A stretch of 64,000 bases of DNA from Pseudomonas sp. MUP55 (GTDB lineage Bacteria; Pseudomonadota; Gammaproteobacteria; Pseudomonadales; Pseudomonadaceae): positions 5,215,501 to 5,279,500 of the forward strand of contig NZ_CP138214.1 in the NCBI RefSeq assembly GCF_034043515.1, written 5' to 3'. This document shows, piece after piece, positions 9,514-18,471 of the stretch. The position numbers and the translations under genes are program-made. The notes below the pieces were generated by a model that ran no database searches, was not told where the DNA came from, and saw nothing but the letters and a program-made list of their open reading frames with translations. Numbering within the stretch: position 1 is the first letter of the stretch; every line of letters starts with the position of its first letter.

Positions 9514-10605
9514 TTATTCGGAGGGCACGTATTCTACAACTTCCAGATCGAAACCGGATATCGCATTAAATTTCATCGGTGCGCTCATCAGGCGCATTTT
9601 GCGCACACCGAGGTCGCGCAGGATCTGCGAGCCGGCACCGACGATGCTGTAGGTGGTCGGCTTTTTCACCGGCGTGTGGTCGGCGGTTTCGCGGATATGC
9701 GCCAGCAGGACATCGCCATCCAGCGGGTGACCGAGCAACAGCACCACGCCACTGCCTGCCTCGGAAACCGCGGCCATGGCGGCCCGCAGGCTCCAGCGGC
9801 CGGGCTGCTTGACCATCAGCAAGTCGCGCAGCGGGTCCATGTTGTGCACGCGCACCAGGGTCGGCTCTTCGGCGCAGATGTTGCCCAGGGTCAGGGCCAT
9901 GTGCACGTCGCCTTCCACTGAATCACGGTAGGTCACCAAATTGAATTGGCCCAGTTCGCTGTCCAGCGGCTGCTCGGCAATCCGCTGAACGGTACGTTCG
10001 TGGATCATGCGGTAGTGGATCAGGTCGGCAATGGTGCCGATCTTGAGGTTGTGTTCGGCGGCAAACGCTTCGAGTTCGCTGCGACGGGCCATGGTGCCGT
10101 CGTCGTTCATCACTTCGCAGATCACACCGCTGGGCTCGAAACCGGCCATGCGCGCCAGGTCACAGGCCGCTTCGGTATGGCCGGCGCGCGCCAGGGTGCC
10201 GCCCGGCTGGGCCATCAGCGGGAAGATGTGACCGGGGCTGACGATGTCTTCGGCCTTGGCGTCTTTCGCTGCCGCGGCCTGCACGGTGCGGGCGCGGTCA
10301 GCGGCGGAGATGCCGGTGGTCACGCCCGTGGTGGCTTCAATCGATACGGTGAACTTGGTGCCAAAACCCGAACCATTGCGCGGCGCCATCAATGGCAGCT
10401 TGAGCAATTCACAGCGTTCGCGGCTCATGGGCATGCAGATCAACCCACGGGCGTGCTTGGCCATGAAGTTGATGTGCTCAGGCTTGCAGGCCTCGGCGGC
10501 CATGATGATATCGCCTTCGTTCTCGCGGTCTTCGTCATCCATCAGGATGACCATCTTGCCTTGGCGGATGTCTTCAACCAGTTCTTCGATGCTATTGAGC
10601 GCCAC
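9514..10605 (-). CDS. ribBA: 3,4-dihydroxy-2-butanone-4-phosphate synthase fused to a degenerate GTP cyclohydrolase II domain
   Basis: 363 residues. Residues 1-200 form a complete RibB domain: DDEDRENEGD with the Mg-binding acids, and TTGVSAADRA-like and HTEAACDLARMAG motifs. It makes the four-carbon unit for lumazine synthase. Residues about 205-363 align with GTP cyclohydrolase II, but the zinc-binding cysteines are gone: the stretch equivalent to SECLTGD reads VHNMDPLRD, and no CDC motif follows. The second half is therefore probably non-catalytic; the intact enzyme is the separate ribA at 5.8 kb. This architecture is usual in Pseudomonas, where the gene is often just called ribB. Confidence 0.93.
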   Translation of the reverse strand: MALNSIEELVEDIRQGKMVILMDDEDRENEGDIIMAAEACKPEHINFMAKHARGLICMPMSRERCELLKLPLMAPRNGSGFGTKFTVSIEATTGVTTGISAADRARTVQAAAAKDAKAEDIVSPGHIFPLMAQPGGTLARAGHTEAACDLARMAGFEPSGVICEVMNDDGTMARRSELEAFAAEHNLKIGTIADLIHYRMIHERTVQRIAEQPLDSELGQFNLVTYRDSVEGDVHMALTLGNICAEEPTLVRVHNMDPLRDLLMVKQPGRWSLRAAMAAVSEAGSGVVLLLGHPLDGDVLLAHIRETADHTPVKKPTTYSIVGAGSQILRDLGVRKMRLMSAPMKFNAISGFDLEVVEYVPSE

Positions 10606-10620
10606 GCGGCACCCCCTTGG

Positions 10621-11283
10621 TCAGGATTTCAGGTAGCCGTTAGCGGCCAGAAAACTTTCGGTGATGTTACCCGATGCAGGCTCTGCGGCCTTTTCGCCCA
10701 GCAACAGGCGTTCCAGGTAACGGGCAAGCAAGTCCACTTCCAGGTTCACCCGGCGCCCCGGCTGGTAGGAGGCCATGATGGTTTCGCTGAGGGTGTGGGG
10801 AATGATGGTCAGTTCGAATTCGGCGCCATTGACGGCGTTCACGGTCAGGCTGGTGCCGTCGACGGTGATCGAGCCTTTGTGGGCGATGTACTTGGCCAGC
10901 TCCTTGGGGGCACGGATACGGAATTCCACGGCGCGCGCGTTTTCGCTGCGGGCCACGACTTCACCGACGCCATCGACATGGCCGCTGACCAGGTGACCAC
11001 CCAGGCGCGTGGTCGGCGTCAGGGCCTTTTCCAGGTTGACCGGGCTGCCGGCCGCAAGATCGCTCATCGCGGTGCAGTCCAGGGTCTCGCGGCTGACATC
11101 GGCGGCGAAGCCATTGCCCGGCAGCTCCACGACGGTCAGGCACACACCGCTGACGGCGATGCTGTCGCCCAGCTTGACGTCGCCCAGGTCGAGCTTGCCG
11201 GTTTCAACCAGCAGGCGGATGTCGCCGCCTTTGGGGGTCATTGCACGGATGCTGCCGATGGACTCGATAATGCCGGTGAACAT
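10621..11283 (-). CDS. ribE: Riboflavin synthase, alpha subunit
   Basis: 220 residues made of two repeated lumazine-binding barrels (about 1-95 and 96-195). Both start with the family hallmark: MFTGIIESIGSI at the N-terminus and GHVDGVGEV at the second repeat. It dismutates two lumazines into riboflavin plus the pyrimidine precursor. GDSIAVSGVCLTV and SLTVNAV are substrate-pocket motifs. It lies 15 bases before ribBA and 47 bases after ribD. The symbol ribC is used for the same gene in some Pseudomonas annotations. Confidence 0.96.
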   Translation of the reverse strand: MFTGIIESIGSIRAMTPKGGDIRLLVETGKLDLGDVKLGDSIAVSGVCLTVVELPGNGFAADVSRETLDCTAMSDLAAGSPVNLEKALTPTTRLGGHLVSGHVDGVGEVVARSENARAVEFRIRAPKELAKYIAHKGSITVDGTSLTVNAVNGAEFELTIIPHTLSETIMASYQPGRRVNLEVDLLARYLERLLLGEKAAEPASGNITESFLAANGYLKS

Positions 11284-11330
11284 TTCGTTCTCCTGAAAAC
11301 GGGGGCTGACGCTTACGCGCAGGCCGTAAA

Positions 11331-12458
11331 TTATACGCTCGCTGCCGGAAGCGGGACGGCGGTGATTCGCCAGTCGTCGCCAACAGCGCGCATGTCGGTG
11401 ATCTTGAGTTGGGGGGCGTCGGCGAGCTTCTCAAGCGGCCAGTCCAGCAATGGCCGGGCAGCGGAGCCGAGGAACTTGCCGGCGACAAAAATCACGTACT
11501 CATCCACCAGGCCCTGCTGGGCAAATGCGCCCGCCAGGCTTGGGCCCGCCTCCACCAGCACGTCGTTGACGCCACGGGCGGCCAGGGCCACCAGCGCTGA
11601 ACGCAGGTCGACCTGGCCCTCCACGCCCGGCACCACCAGGCACTCAGGGCCACGCGGAAACTGGTTTTCCGGGGTCACGCAGGTGATGACCAGCGCCGGG
11701 CCCGCCTTGAAAAACGGCGCATTGAGCGGCACGCGCAGGCGGCCGTCGATCAATACGCGCAGCGGCGGGCGCGACATGACCAGGGCGGTGGTTTGTGCAT
11801 CCAGGCCCAACTCGGCGGCGCGCACGGTCAGGCGGGCACCGTCGGCCAGCACGGTGTCAGCGCCGGTCAGCACCACGCTGGCTTCGGCACGCAGGCGCTG
11901 GACCGCGGCGCGCGCGGCGGGGCCGGTGATCCATTGGCTTTCGCCGCTGGCCATGGCGGTGCGCCCGTCCAGGCTCATCGCCAGCTTGACCCGCACAAAC
12001 GGCAGACCGTGTTCCATGCGCTTGAGAAAGCCGGGGTTGAGCGCACGCGCTTCGGGCTCCAGCACGCCGCTGCGAATCTCGATCCCGGCCTGGGCCAAAC
12101 GCTGCATGCCGCGCCCCGCCACTTCCGGGTTGGGGTCCTGCATGCCGGCCACTACGCGCGCCACACCCGCACTCACCAGCGCATCGGCGCAGGGCGGCGT
12201 GCGGCCGTGGTGGCTGCAGGGTTCGAGGGTCACGTACACCGTCGCGCCACGGGCCTTGTCGCCGGCGGCGCGCAAGGCGTTGGGTTCTGCATGGGGCTCG
12301 CCGGTGCGCTCATGCCAGCCTTCGCCGACAATCTGCCCATCGCGCACGATCACGCAGCCTACCCGTGGGTTGGGATGGGTGGTGTACAGGCCCTTGCGCG
12401 CCAGTTCGAGGGCGCGGGCCATGTAATGGGCGTCGAGCACAGCCTGTTCAGCAGTCAT
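11331..12458 (-). CDS. ribD: Bifunctional riboflavin deaminase/reductase
   Basis: 375 residues. The N-terminal cytidine-deaminase-like domain (about 1-145) shows HAEPNAL and [11 protein letters not shown], which supply the catalytic zinc ligands. The C-terminal domain (about 150-370) is the DHFR-like reductase, with [12 protein letters not shown] and [17 protein letters not shown]. It carries out the second and third steps of riboflavin synthesis. The start overlaps the nrdR stop by 4 bases, giving the common nrdR-ribD pairing. Confidence 0.97.
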   Translation of the reverse strand: MTAEQAVLDAHYMARALELARKGLYTTHPNPRVGCVIVRDGQIVGEGWHERTGEPHAEPNALRAAGDKARGATVYVTLEPCSHHGRTPPCADALVSAGVARVVAGMQDPNPEVAGRGMQRLAQAGIEIRSGVLEPEARALNPGFLKRMEHGLPFVRVKLAMSLDGRTAMASGESQWITGPAARAAVQRLRAEASVVLTGADTVLADGARLTVRAAELGLDAQTTALVMSRPPLRVLIDGRLRVPLNAPFFKAGPALVITCVTPENQFPRGPECLVVPGVEGQVDLRSALVALAARGVNDVLVEAGPSLAGAFAQQGLVDEYVIFVAGKFLGSAARPLLDWPLEKLADAPQLKITDMRAVGDDWRITAVPLPAASV

Positions 12459-12919
12459 TGTTTGGAAGGCTCACGCGCCAGGCGGTCGATCTCTTCGCGG
12501 AACTCATTGAGGTCCTGGAAGCGTCGATACACCGAGGCGAAACGGATATAGGCGACTTCATCGAGCTTTTGCAGCTCGCCCATCACCAGTTCGCCCACTA
12601 CCAGGCTCTTGACCTCGCGCTCGCCGGTCGCGCGCAGCTTGTGCTTGATGTGCACCAGCGCCGCTTCCAGCCGCTCGACACTCACCGGGCGTTTTTCCAG
12701 GGCGCGTTGCATACCGGCGCGCAGTTTTTCTTCGTCGAAAGGCTGGCGACTGCCGTCGGATTTGATCAGACGCGGCAACACCAGTTCGGCGGTTTCGAAG
12801 GTGGTGAAACGCTCACCGCAGGCCAGGCATTCGCGCCGGCGACGCACTTGGTCGCCCTCGGCGACCAGACGCGAGTCGATGACCTTGGTGTCGTTGGCAC
12901 CGCAGAAGGGACAGTGCAT
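12455..12919 (-). CDS. nrdR: Ribonucleotide reductase repressor NrdR
   Basis: 154 residues from ATG 12917-12919, chosen because the conserved N-terminus is MHCPFCG; the longer open frame upstream has no family similarity. The zinc ribbon uses CPFC (residues 3-6) and [12 protein letters not shown] (about 31-42). An ATP-cone (about 49-139) follows with [15 protein letters not shown]. With (d)ATP bound, it represses nrd operons through NrdR boxes. It heads the minus-strand riboflavin run and diverges from the lipoprotein gene at 13.06 kb across a 140-base shared promoter region in which I see no NrdR box pair. Confidence 0.97.
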   Translation of the reverse strand: MHCPFCGANDTKVIDSRLVAEGDQVRRRRECLACGERFTTFETAELVLPRLIKSDGSRQPFDEEKLRAGMQRALEKRPVSVERLEAALVHIKHKLRATGEREVKSLVVGELVMGELQKLDEVAYIRFASVYRRFQDLNEFREEIDRLAREPSKQ

Positions 12920-13059
12920 GGTTGGCAGGCAACAAAAAATGGGAGGGCCATGGTAGCGCATCCCCGTCGCAAGACAAGCCATAGCCTTTACGGTATATAG
13001 GCTGGTTATTATGTTTCATATTTTTTAAGCCACGGATTTTGTCCTTTCTGGAGCCGTAC

Positions 13060-13515
13060 ATGCAGTTACGACCACTTGTTCTCATCACCCTGTTCAGTGT
13101 TCTGGTCGCCTGCAGCAGCGAAGCCCCCAAGCCTGCCGCGCCTCAGCCAACCCCTGCACAAGAGAAAAAAGTCCCAGGCATAGAAGACTTGGGTCCCCTG
13201 CCCGCCTACCAGCGAGAAATCAGCGGCAACCTGACCAACGTGCCGGCCGGCGCCGAAGTCGAGATGGCGTTGCTGGTGATCGACGACCGCTCGCGCCCAC
13301 AGCAATTGCTCGCCAGCAGCGTGTTGACCGGCAACGGCAAGCCCCTGGCCTTTCGTCTGCGCTTCAACCCCGAAGCGTTCCCGGCCGGTGCACGGGTTGA
13401 ATTGCGTGGTCGCGCCAGCCAGTCCGGCCAGTTGATCCTGCACCTGCCCGCCGTGCGCATCACCCAGGCGATCACCCAGACCACCGGCCCCCTGCAGCTC
13501 GTCAAGGCGCCATGA
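13060..13515 (+). CDS. YbaY-family lipoprotein
   Basis: 151 residues from ATG 13060, preferred over an ATG seven codons earlier because GGAG stands 6 bases upstream and the protein then starts directly with a lipoprotein signal. That signal has a hydrophobic run and the lipobox LVAC, with Cys at about residue 19. A proline-rich linker precedes a beta-sandwich domain (about 50-148, EISGNLTNVPAGAEVEMALLVIDD) of the YbaY/YscW pilotin-like type. The family is a set of outer-membrane lipoproteins of poorly defined role. The stop overlaps the next methyltransferase start (ATGA). Confidence 0.85.
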   Translation: MQLRPLVLITLFSVLVACSSEAPKPAAPQPTPAQEKKVPGIEDLGPLPAYQREISGNLTNVPAGAEVEMALLVIDDRSRPQQLLASSVLTGNGKPLAFRLRFNPEAFPAGARVELRGRASQSGQLILHLPAVRITQAITQTTGPLQLVKAP

Positions 13516-14171
13516 CGCCACCGCTGCACCTGCAACGTGCCCTGAGCGAGTTGATCGGCGACGCACAGCTGGTGCCCAGCCTCCTGCCGGGCACTGAGCT
13601 GGCGTTGTGGCTGCTCGACGCCGACAACATGGACCGCGCCTTCAGCCAGGAAGAAACCCGCCGCATCCTGCACGAGCCGCCGTACTGGAGCTTCTGCTGG
13701 GCCAGCGGGCTGGCACTGGCGCGCTATCTGGCGGCGAACCCTAAGTGGGTAGCGGGCAAGCGCGTGCTGGATTTCGGCGCCGGCTCCGGCGTGGCCGGGA
13801 TCGCGGCGGTCAAGGCCGGGGCACTGGAGGTCGTGGCCTGCGACCTGGACCCGCTGGCGCTGGCTTCTTGCCGGGCGAATGCCGAACTCAACGGCGTGGA
13901 ACTGAATTATTCAGCGGACTTTTTTGCCGAAGCCGATCGTTTCGACCTGATCCTGGTGGCCGACGTGCTCTACGACCGCGCCAACCTGCCGCTGCTGGAT
14001 CAATTCCTGACCCGTGGCCGCGAAGCGCTGGTGGCGGATTCGCGGGTGCGCGACTTCCAGCACCCCGACTATCAGCGCCTGGAGGTGCTGGAGGCCCTGA
14101 CCCTGCCGGACCTGGCCGAGCCTTGGGAGTTTCGCAAGGTGAGCCTGTACCATTCGCGAAGACTTTTATAG
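13512..14171 (+). CDS. Class I SAM-dependent methyltransferase
   Basis: 219 residues. A Rossmann methyltransferase with motif I VLDFGAGSGVAGIAAVKAGA (about residues 86-105), the acidic motif II VACDLDPLA and motif post-I LILVADVLY. The overall pattern, including WSFCWASGLALARYL before motif I, resembles the lysine methyltransferase-like group (ETFB-KMT and related nicotinamide methyltransferase-like proteins). The start ATG overlaps the previous lipoprotein stop, so the two are coupled. The substrate is not evident; a protein lysine is a reasonable guess. Confidence 0.87.
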   Translation: MTPPLHLQRALSELIGDAQLVPSLLPGTELALWLLDADNMDRAFSQEETRRILHEPPYWSFCWASGLALARYLAANPKWVAGKRVLDFGAGSGVAGIAAVKAGALEVVACDLDPLALASCRANAELNGVELNYSADFFAEADRFDLILVADVLYDRANLPLLDQFLTRGREALVADSRVRDFQHPDYQRLEVLEALTLPDLAEPWEFRKVSLYHSRRLL

Positions 14172-14263
14172 GCGTGAGCGTGCTCACGAAGCACTCAGGC
14201 CCCCGCGTTTATTCAGAATGAACGCGTTGCCTGGACGTTTTTCGCGAGCGAGCTCGCTCCTAC
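14168..14263. repeat. REPIN, left arm degenerate (GTAGGAGCGAGC type)
   Basis: The right arm (14238-14263) is a near-perfect complement of the 6.6-kb REP. The left arm (14168-14191, TAGGCGTGAGCGTGCTCACG) has drifted but still forms a palindrome. It starts at the methyltransferase stop codon. Confidence 0.78.
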
Positions 14264-14340
14264 ATTTGATCGCGCTCGCTTTCGGCCAACCGCGCCAGCC
14301 CTTATAGTTGCCCCCATTCCCGCTTTATTCGAGACGCCTC

Positions 14341-15213
14341 ATGAGTGAGCCCACGCCGTACATCTTCGATGTCACTACCGCCAACTTCGACCAGGCGGTG
14401 ATTCAGAACTCTTTTGAACGACCTGTGCTGGTGGATTTCTGGGCCGAGTGGTGCGCGCCGTGCAAGGCGTTGATGCCGATGCTGGCGCAGATTGCCGAGA
14501 GTTATCGCGGCGAGTTGCTGCTGGCCAAGGTCGATTGCGAGGCCGAGCAGGACATCGTGGCGCGTTTTGGTATTCAAAGCCTGCCGACGGTTGTGCTGTT
14601 CAAGGACGGTCAGCCGGTGGATGGGTTTGCCGGGGCGCAGCCTGAGTCGGCGGTGCGGGCGATGCTTGAGCCCCATGTGCCGATGCCGCCACCGGCTGCG
14701 GCGGACCCGCTGGAGCAGGCACAGGCGCTGTTTGCCGAGGGCCGTATCAGCGATGCCGAAGCGGTGCTGGTTGCGCTGTTGGGCGAAGACAACACCAACG
14801 CCGCCGCGCTGATCCTGTATGCACGTTGCCTGGCCGAACGCGGTGAACTGGGTGAAGCCCAGGCCGTGCTGGATGCGGTCAAGAGCGACGAGCACAAGGC
14901 CGCCCTCGCCGGCGCCAAGGCGCAAATCACCTTTTTGCGCCAGGCTGCCGACCTGCCGGACGCCGCCGACCTGAAAAGCCGCCTGGCGCAGAACCCCCAG
15001 GACGACGAAGCGGCTTATCAGTTGAGCATTCAACAATTGGCGCGCCAGCAATACGAGGCTGCGCTGGAAGGCCTGCTCAAGCTGTTCATGCGCAACCGCA
15101 GCTACAGCGAGGGCCTGCCGCACAAGACCTTGCTGCAGGTGTTCGAACTGCTCGGCAATGACCACCCGCTGGTCACCGTGTACCGCCGCAAATTGTTTGC
15201 CGCGTTGTACTAG
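14341..15213 (+). CDS. cnoX: Thioredoxin-fold co-chaperone (CnoX/YbbN)
   Basis: 290 residues from ATG 14341, giving the conserved start MSEPTPYIFDVT. Residues 1-110 are a thioredoxin fold with the site FWAEWCAPCKALMPML; residues about 120-290 are TPR-like helices. CnoX proteins hold unfolded clients for GroEL or DnaK under oxidative (hypochlorite) stress. Here the redox motif is a full CxxC (CAPC), whereas E. coli CnoX has SxxC, so this copy could also act as an oxidoreductase. Flanked on both sides by REPINs. Confidence 0.93.
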   Translation: MSEPTPYIFDVTTANFDQAVIQNSFERPVLVDFWAEWCAPCKALMPMLAQIAESYRGELLLAKVDCEAEQDIVARFGIQSLPTVVLFKDGQPVDGFAGAQPESAVRAMLEPHVPMPPPAAADPLEQAQALFAEGRISDAEAVLVALLGEDNTNAAALILYARCLAERGELGEAQAVLDAVKSDEHKAALAGAKAQITFLRQAADLPDAADLKSRLAQNPQDDEAAYQLSIQQLARQQYEAALEGLLKLFMRNRSYSEGLPHKTLLQVFELLGNDHPLVTVYRRKLFAALY

Positions 15214-15221
15214 CCTCACCT

Positions 15222-15321
15222 TGTAGGAGCGAGCTTGCTCGCGAAAAACGTCAACGCTAACGCGGGCAGCCTGGATGAACGCGGCGTCTACGAGTTTGTC
15301 GCGAGCAAGCTCGCTCCTACA
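15222..15321. repeat. REPIN (GTAGGAGCGAGCTTGCTCGCG type)
   Basis: Near-perfect inverted copies (15222-15244 and 15299-15321) of the second REP family enclose about 54 bases. The right arm overlaps the stop codon (TAG, 15317-15319 on the minus strand) of the next gene, so that REP supplies its last codon bases. Confidence 0.92.
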
Positions 15322-15661
15322 CTGGCTCAATCCACGTGTACAGCGGCGTATCCGCGCCGCTGGTCACCTTCACCTTTGCGCTATGGCGCAGGCGCACCAG
15401 CAGGCGCTTGCCCGCCGCCGCATCGCCGGCCAAACCTTCCAGTCGATCCAGTAATTCCAGGCCGCTGAGCTGCCCGGCATCGCGCAACAGCGCCTGGGCG
15501 CTCTGCCAGTGATCCTCGTTCGGCTTGGCCGGTGCCGCGCTTGGCGCACTCTGTGCCGGCGCAGCCTGCAATTGCGCGCCCAGCCGTGCCCAATCGCTGT
15601 CGTCCAGCTCCAGGGTCAAATCCACCGGCAGGTCGCCGACGGTTCCACGAATTCGCAACAT
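15317..15661 (-). CDS. Conserved small protein of unknown function
   Basis: 114 residues from ATG 15659-15661, which has GGAGGAAGG immediately upstream; the longer open frame to 15733 has no such site. An N-terminal beta-rich half (MLRIRGTVGDLPVDLTLELDD) is followed by an Ala/Pro linker and a helical half. No motif is recognised and it is not a membrane protein. P. aeruginosa has an unannotated gene at the same place between the thioredoxin-like gene and the zinc operon, so it is probably a real, conserved gene. Its end is formed by a REP sequence. Confidence 0.75.
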   Translation of the reverse strand: MLRIRGTVGDLPVDLTLELDDSDWARLGAQLQAAPAQSAPSAAPAKPNEDHWQSAQALLRDAGQLSGLELLDRLEGLAGDAAAGKRLLVRLRHSAKVKVTSGADTPLYTWIEPV

Positions 15662-15746
15662 CGTCCTTCCTCCAGCATTTTTTCTGACGGGCATGCTCCC
15701 ATGCAGCTTGCGCAACGCCAAGCGGACGGTCAAACTCTCGGACTTA

Positions 15747-15768
15747 TTGTTATAAGATCACATAACAA
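15747..15768. promoter_or_regulatory. Zur-like operator upstream of the zinc operon
   Basis: A perfect inverted repeat, TTGTTAT and ATAACAA separated by 8 bases, lies 22 bases before the zrgA start. Its GTTATAAGATCAC core closely resembles the Zur-box core GTTATAATATAAC and the E. coli znu operator. It would allow zinc-dependent repression of the four genes downstream. Confidence 0.72.
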
Positions 15769-15790
15769 AACTTTCATCTGGAGTCCCGCC

Positions 15791-16396
15791 ATGCGCCGTC
15801 TGCTGCTCGCTTTGCCGTTTGCCCTGCTGCCACTGGCTGTCGCTCATGCCCATGAAGACCACGAGCATGAGCACGGCAGCCTCGGCGCTCACGAACACGG
15901 CGTCGGTCGCCTGAATGCGGTGCTCGACGGCCAGTCCCTGGAGCTTGAGCTGGACAGCCCGGCCATGAACCTGGTGGGTTTTGAACACGCGGCGACCAGT
16001 GCCGCCGACAAGGCCAAGGTCGCCGCCGCGCGCAAACAGCTGGAAGATCCGCTGGCGCTGTTCAGCCTGCCCAAGGCCGCCGGTTGCGTCGTCAGCTCCC
16101 AGGAACTCAACAGCCCGCTGTTCGGCGACAAACCGCAAGCCGATCATGATGACGACGACGATGACCACGCCACCGATGGCAAAGGCGCCGCCGCCCACGA
16201 ACACCATCACGACCACAGCGAAATCCACGCCCACTACGAACTTACCTGCGCCACCCCCACGGCGCTGAGCAACCTGGACCTGACCCAAGTTTTCAAGACC
16301 TTCCCCGCCACCCAGAAAATTCAGGTACAACTGATCGGCCCGAGCGGCCAGCAAGGTATTGACGCGACGGCCACTGCAGCCACCCTGAAGTTCTGA
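15791..16396 (+). CDS. zrgA: Zinc-binding periplasmic protein (ZrgA/DUF2796)
   Basis: 201 residues from ATG 15791, giving a signal peptide that ends LAVAHA. Two histidine-rich stretches are obvious: HEDHEHEHG with GAHEHGVG just after the signal (about 20-38), and an Asp/His run with HEHHHDHSEIHAHYEL (about 115-152). This pattern marks the DUF2796/ZrgA family of zinc-scavenging proteins. It is followed within 6 bases by an ABC ATPase and then a permease, making it the probable binding component. The same order, ahead of oprG, is present in P. aeruginosa as PA4063-PA4066, where I recall it being zinc-regulated. Confidence 0.9.
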   Translation: MRRLLLALPFALLPLAVAHAHEDHEHEHGSLGAHEHGVGRLNAVLDGQSLELELDSPAMNLVGFEHAATSAADKAKVAAARKQLEDPLALFSLPKAAGCVVSSQELNSPLFGDKPQADHDDDDDDHATDGKGAAAHEHHHDHSEIHAHYELTCATPTALSNLDLTQVFKTFPATQKIQVQLIGPSGQQGIDATATAATLKF

Positions 16397-16402
16397 GTTC
16401 AC

Positions 16403-17113
16403 ATGACCCACGCATTGATCCAACTGTCCGACCTGAGCTTCAACTGGCCCGGTCACCCGCAGTTGCTGGACATCCCCGCGTTCCGCCTGGAGCCGGGGGA
16501 AACCCTGTTCCTCAAGGGCCCCAGCGGCAGTGGCAAAACCACCCTGCTCGGCTTGCTCGGCGGCGTGCAGACACCCAGCCGGGGCAGTATCCGCCTGCTC
16601 GGCCAGGAGCTGACCGAGCTGTCGGCCGGCGCCCGTGACCGTTTTCGTGTGGACCACACGGGCTACATCTTCCAGCAGTTCAACCTGCTGCCGTTCTTGT
16701 CGGTGCGCGAGAACGTCGAGCTGCCGTGTCACTTCTCCAAACTGCGGGCGCAGCGCGCGATTCAGCGCCACGGCAGCGTCAACCAGGCCGCGGCCACGTT
16801 GCTGGCCCACCTGGGCCTGAAAGACCCGAGCCTGCTTGAACGCCGCGCCGACTCGCTGTCCATCGGCCAGCAACAACGGGTGGCCGCCGCCCGTGCGCTG
16901 ATCGGCCAACCGGAACTGGTGATCGCCGACGAGCCCACCTCGGCCCTCGACTACGACGCGCGCGAGGCGTTCATTCAACTGCTGTTCGCCGAATGCCGCG
17001 AGGCCGGGGCCAGCCTGTTGTTTGTCAGCCACGACCAAAGCCTGGCACCGCTGTTCGACCGCAACCTGTCGCTGGCCGAACTCAATCGCGCCGCCACGCC
17101 TGCAGAGGTTTGA
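16403..17113 (+). CDS. ABC transporter ATP-binding protein, zinc operon
   Basis: 236 residues, LolD/MacB-type nucleotide-binding domain. Walker A GPSGSGKTT (about residues 39-47), Q-loop IFQQFNLLPFL, signature LSIGQQQR (SIGQ in place of SGGQ), Walker B LVIADEPTSALD and the H-loop FVSHD are all in place, so it should hydrolyse ATP. It lies between the zinc-binding protein and an FtsX-like permease 1 base downstream. The MacB-type pairing is more typical of mechanotransmission or export systems than of classical importers, so the direction of transport is not settled by sequence. Confidence 0.9.
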   Translation: MTHALIQLSDLSFNWPGHPQLLDIPAFRLEPGETLFLKGPSGSGKTTLLGLLGGVQTPSRGSIRLLGQELTELSAGARDRFRVDHTGYIFQQFNLLPFLSVRENVELPCHFSKLRAQRAIQRHGSVNQAAATLLAHLGLKDPSLLERRADSLSIGQQQRVAAARALIGQPELVIADEPTSALDYDAREAFIQLLFAECREAGASLLFVSHDQSLAPLFDRNLSLAELNRAATPAEV

Positions 17114-17114
17114 G

Positions 17115-18380
17115 ATGTATCTGTTCCGTCTAGCCATGGCCAGCCTGGCTAACCGCCGCTTTACCGCGATCCTCACCGCTTTTGCCATCGCGCTTTCCGT
17201 CTGCTTGTTGCTCGCGGTGGAGCGCGTGCGCGTGGAAGCGCGCAACAGCTTCGCCAGCACCATCAGCGGCACGGACTTGATCGTCGGTGCCCGCTCGGGC
17301 TCGGTGAACCTGCTGCTGTACTCGGTGTTCCGCATCGGCAACGCCACCAACAATATCCGCTGGGACAGCTACGAGCACTTCGCCGCCAGCCCCCAGGTGA
17401 AGTGGGCGATTCCGATTTCCCTCGGCGATTCCCATCGCGGTTACCGGGTGATGGGCACCAATGAGTCCTACTTTGAGCATTACCAGTACGGTCGCAAACA
17501 GAACCTCGAACTGGCCAGCGGTCGCGCCTTTGCCACCGACCCGTTCGAGGTGGTGCTCGGCGCCGAAGTCGCCGACGCCCTGCACTACAAGCTCGGCGAC
17601 AAACTGGTGCTGGCCCACGGCGTGGCGGTGGTCAGCCTGGTCAAGCACGATGACAAGCCCTTCACCGTGGTCGGTATCCTCAAGCGCACCGGCACGCCGG
17701 TGGACCGCACGCTGCACATCAGCCTCGGCGGCATGGAGGCGATTCACATTGACTGGCACAACGGCGTACCCGCCCAGGGCAAGGGCCGTATCAGCGCCGA
17801 CCAGGCGCGCAACATGGACCTGACGCCCCAAGCCATCACTGCGTTCATGCTCGGTTTGAACAACAAGATTTCCACCTTTGCCCTGCAACGGGAAATCAAC
17901 GAGTTCCGTGGCGAGCCGATGCTGGCGATTCTGCCCGGGGTGGCGCTGCAAGAGCTGTGGAGCATGATGGGCACCGCCGAAAAAGCCTTGTTCGTGATCT
18001 CGTTGTTCGTGGTGCTGACCGGTTTGATCGGCATGCTGACGGCGATCCTCACCAGCCTCAACGAACGCCGCCGCGAAATGGCGATCCTGCGCTCGGTGGG
18101 CGCACGGCCATGGCACATCGCAACGCTGCTGATCTTCGAAGCCTTCGCCCTGGCCCTGGCCGGCGTGGTGGCCGGCTTGGGTTTGCTGTACGTGTGCATC
18201 GCCGCATCGCGCGGCTATCTGCAGGCCAACTACGGGCTGGACCTGCCCTTGGCATGGCCGAGTGAATATGAATGGGCGTTGCTCGCCGGTATCCTGGCGG
18301 CGGCTCTGTTGATGGGCAGCGTGCCCGCGTGGCGTGCCTATCGCCAGTCGTTGGCCGATGGCCTGTCGATCAGGCTGTAG
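17115..18380 (+). CDS. FtsX/MacB-like ABC permease, zinc operon
   Basis: 421 residues from ATG 17115, one base after the ATPase stop. Topology is that of the FtsX/MacB family: one N-terminal helix (about 18-38), a long periplasmic domain (about 40-270, starting RVEARNSFASTISGTDLIVGARSGSVNLLL), then three C-terminal helices (about 290-415) with LTSLNERRREMAILRSVGARPWHI linking the first two. Residues HHY-type zinc ligands are not obvious. Together with the ATPase and ZrgA it forms one transport unit under the Zur-like site. Confidence 0.9.
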   Translation: MYLFRLAMASLANRRFTAILTAFAIALSVCLLLAVERVRVEARNSFASTISGTDLIVGARSGSVNLLLYSVFRIGNATNNIRWDSYEHFAASPQVKWAIPISLGDSHRGYRVMGTNESYFEHYQYGRKQNLELASGRAFATDPFEVVLGAEVADALHYKLGDKLVLAHGVAVVSLVKHDDKPFTVVGILKRTGTPVDRTLHISLGGMEAIHIDWHNGVPAQGKGRISADQARNMDLTPQAITAFMLGLNNKISTFALQREINEFRGEPMLAILPGVALQELWSMMGTAEKALFVISLFVVLTGLIGMLTAILTSLNERRREMAILRSVGARPWHIATLLIFEAFALALAGVVAGLGLLYVCIAASRGYLQANYGLDLPLAWPSEYEWALLAGILAAALLMGSVPAWRAYRQSLADGLSIRL

Positions 18381-18387
18381 AACCGCC

Positions 18388-18445
18388 GCTGCAAGTTTTT
18401 AGCCCCAGGCTGCAAGCGAATCGGGTTGTCCTTGAAGCTTGCAGC
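18388..18445. repeat. GCTGCAAG inverted repeat between permease and DUF3299 genes
   Basis: GCTGCAAGC (18410-18418) pairs with GCTTGCAGC (18437-18445), and another GCTGCAAG lies at 18388. It is a third kind of palindromic spacer, unlike both REP families here. Confidence 0.6.
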
Positions 18446-18471
18446 TTGGCGCTACCCACTGAGGAGTCTTC

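Noticed and set aside
9946..12426. 826-codon plus-strand open frame opposite the riboflavin genes
   Set aside because: Covers ribBA, ribE and ribD, all of which have clear motifs on the other strand.
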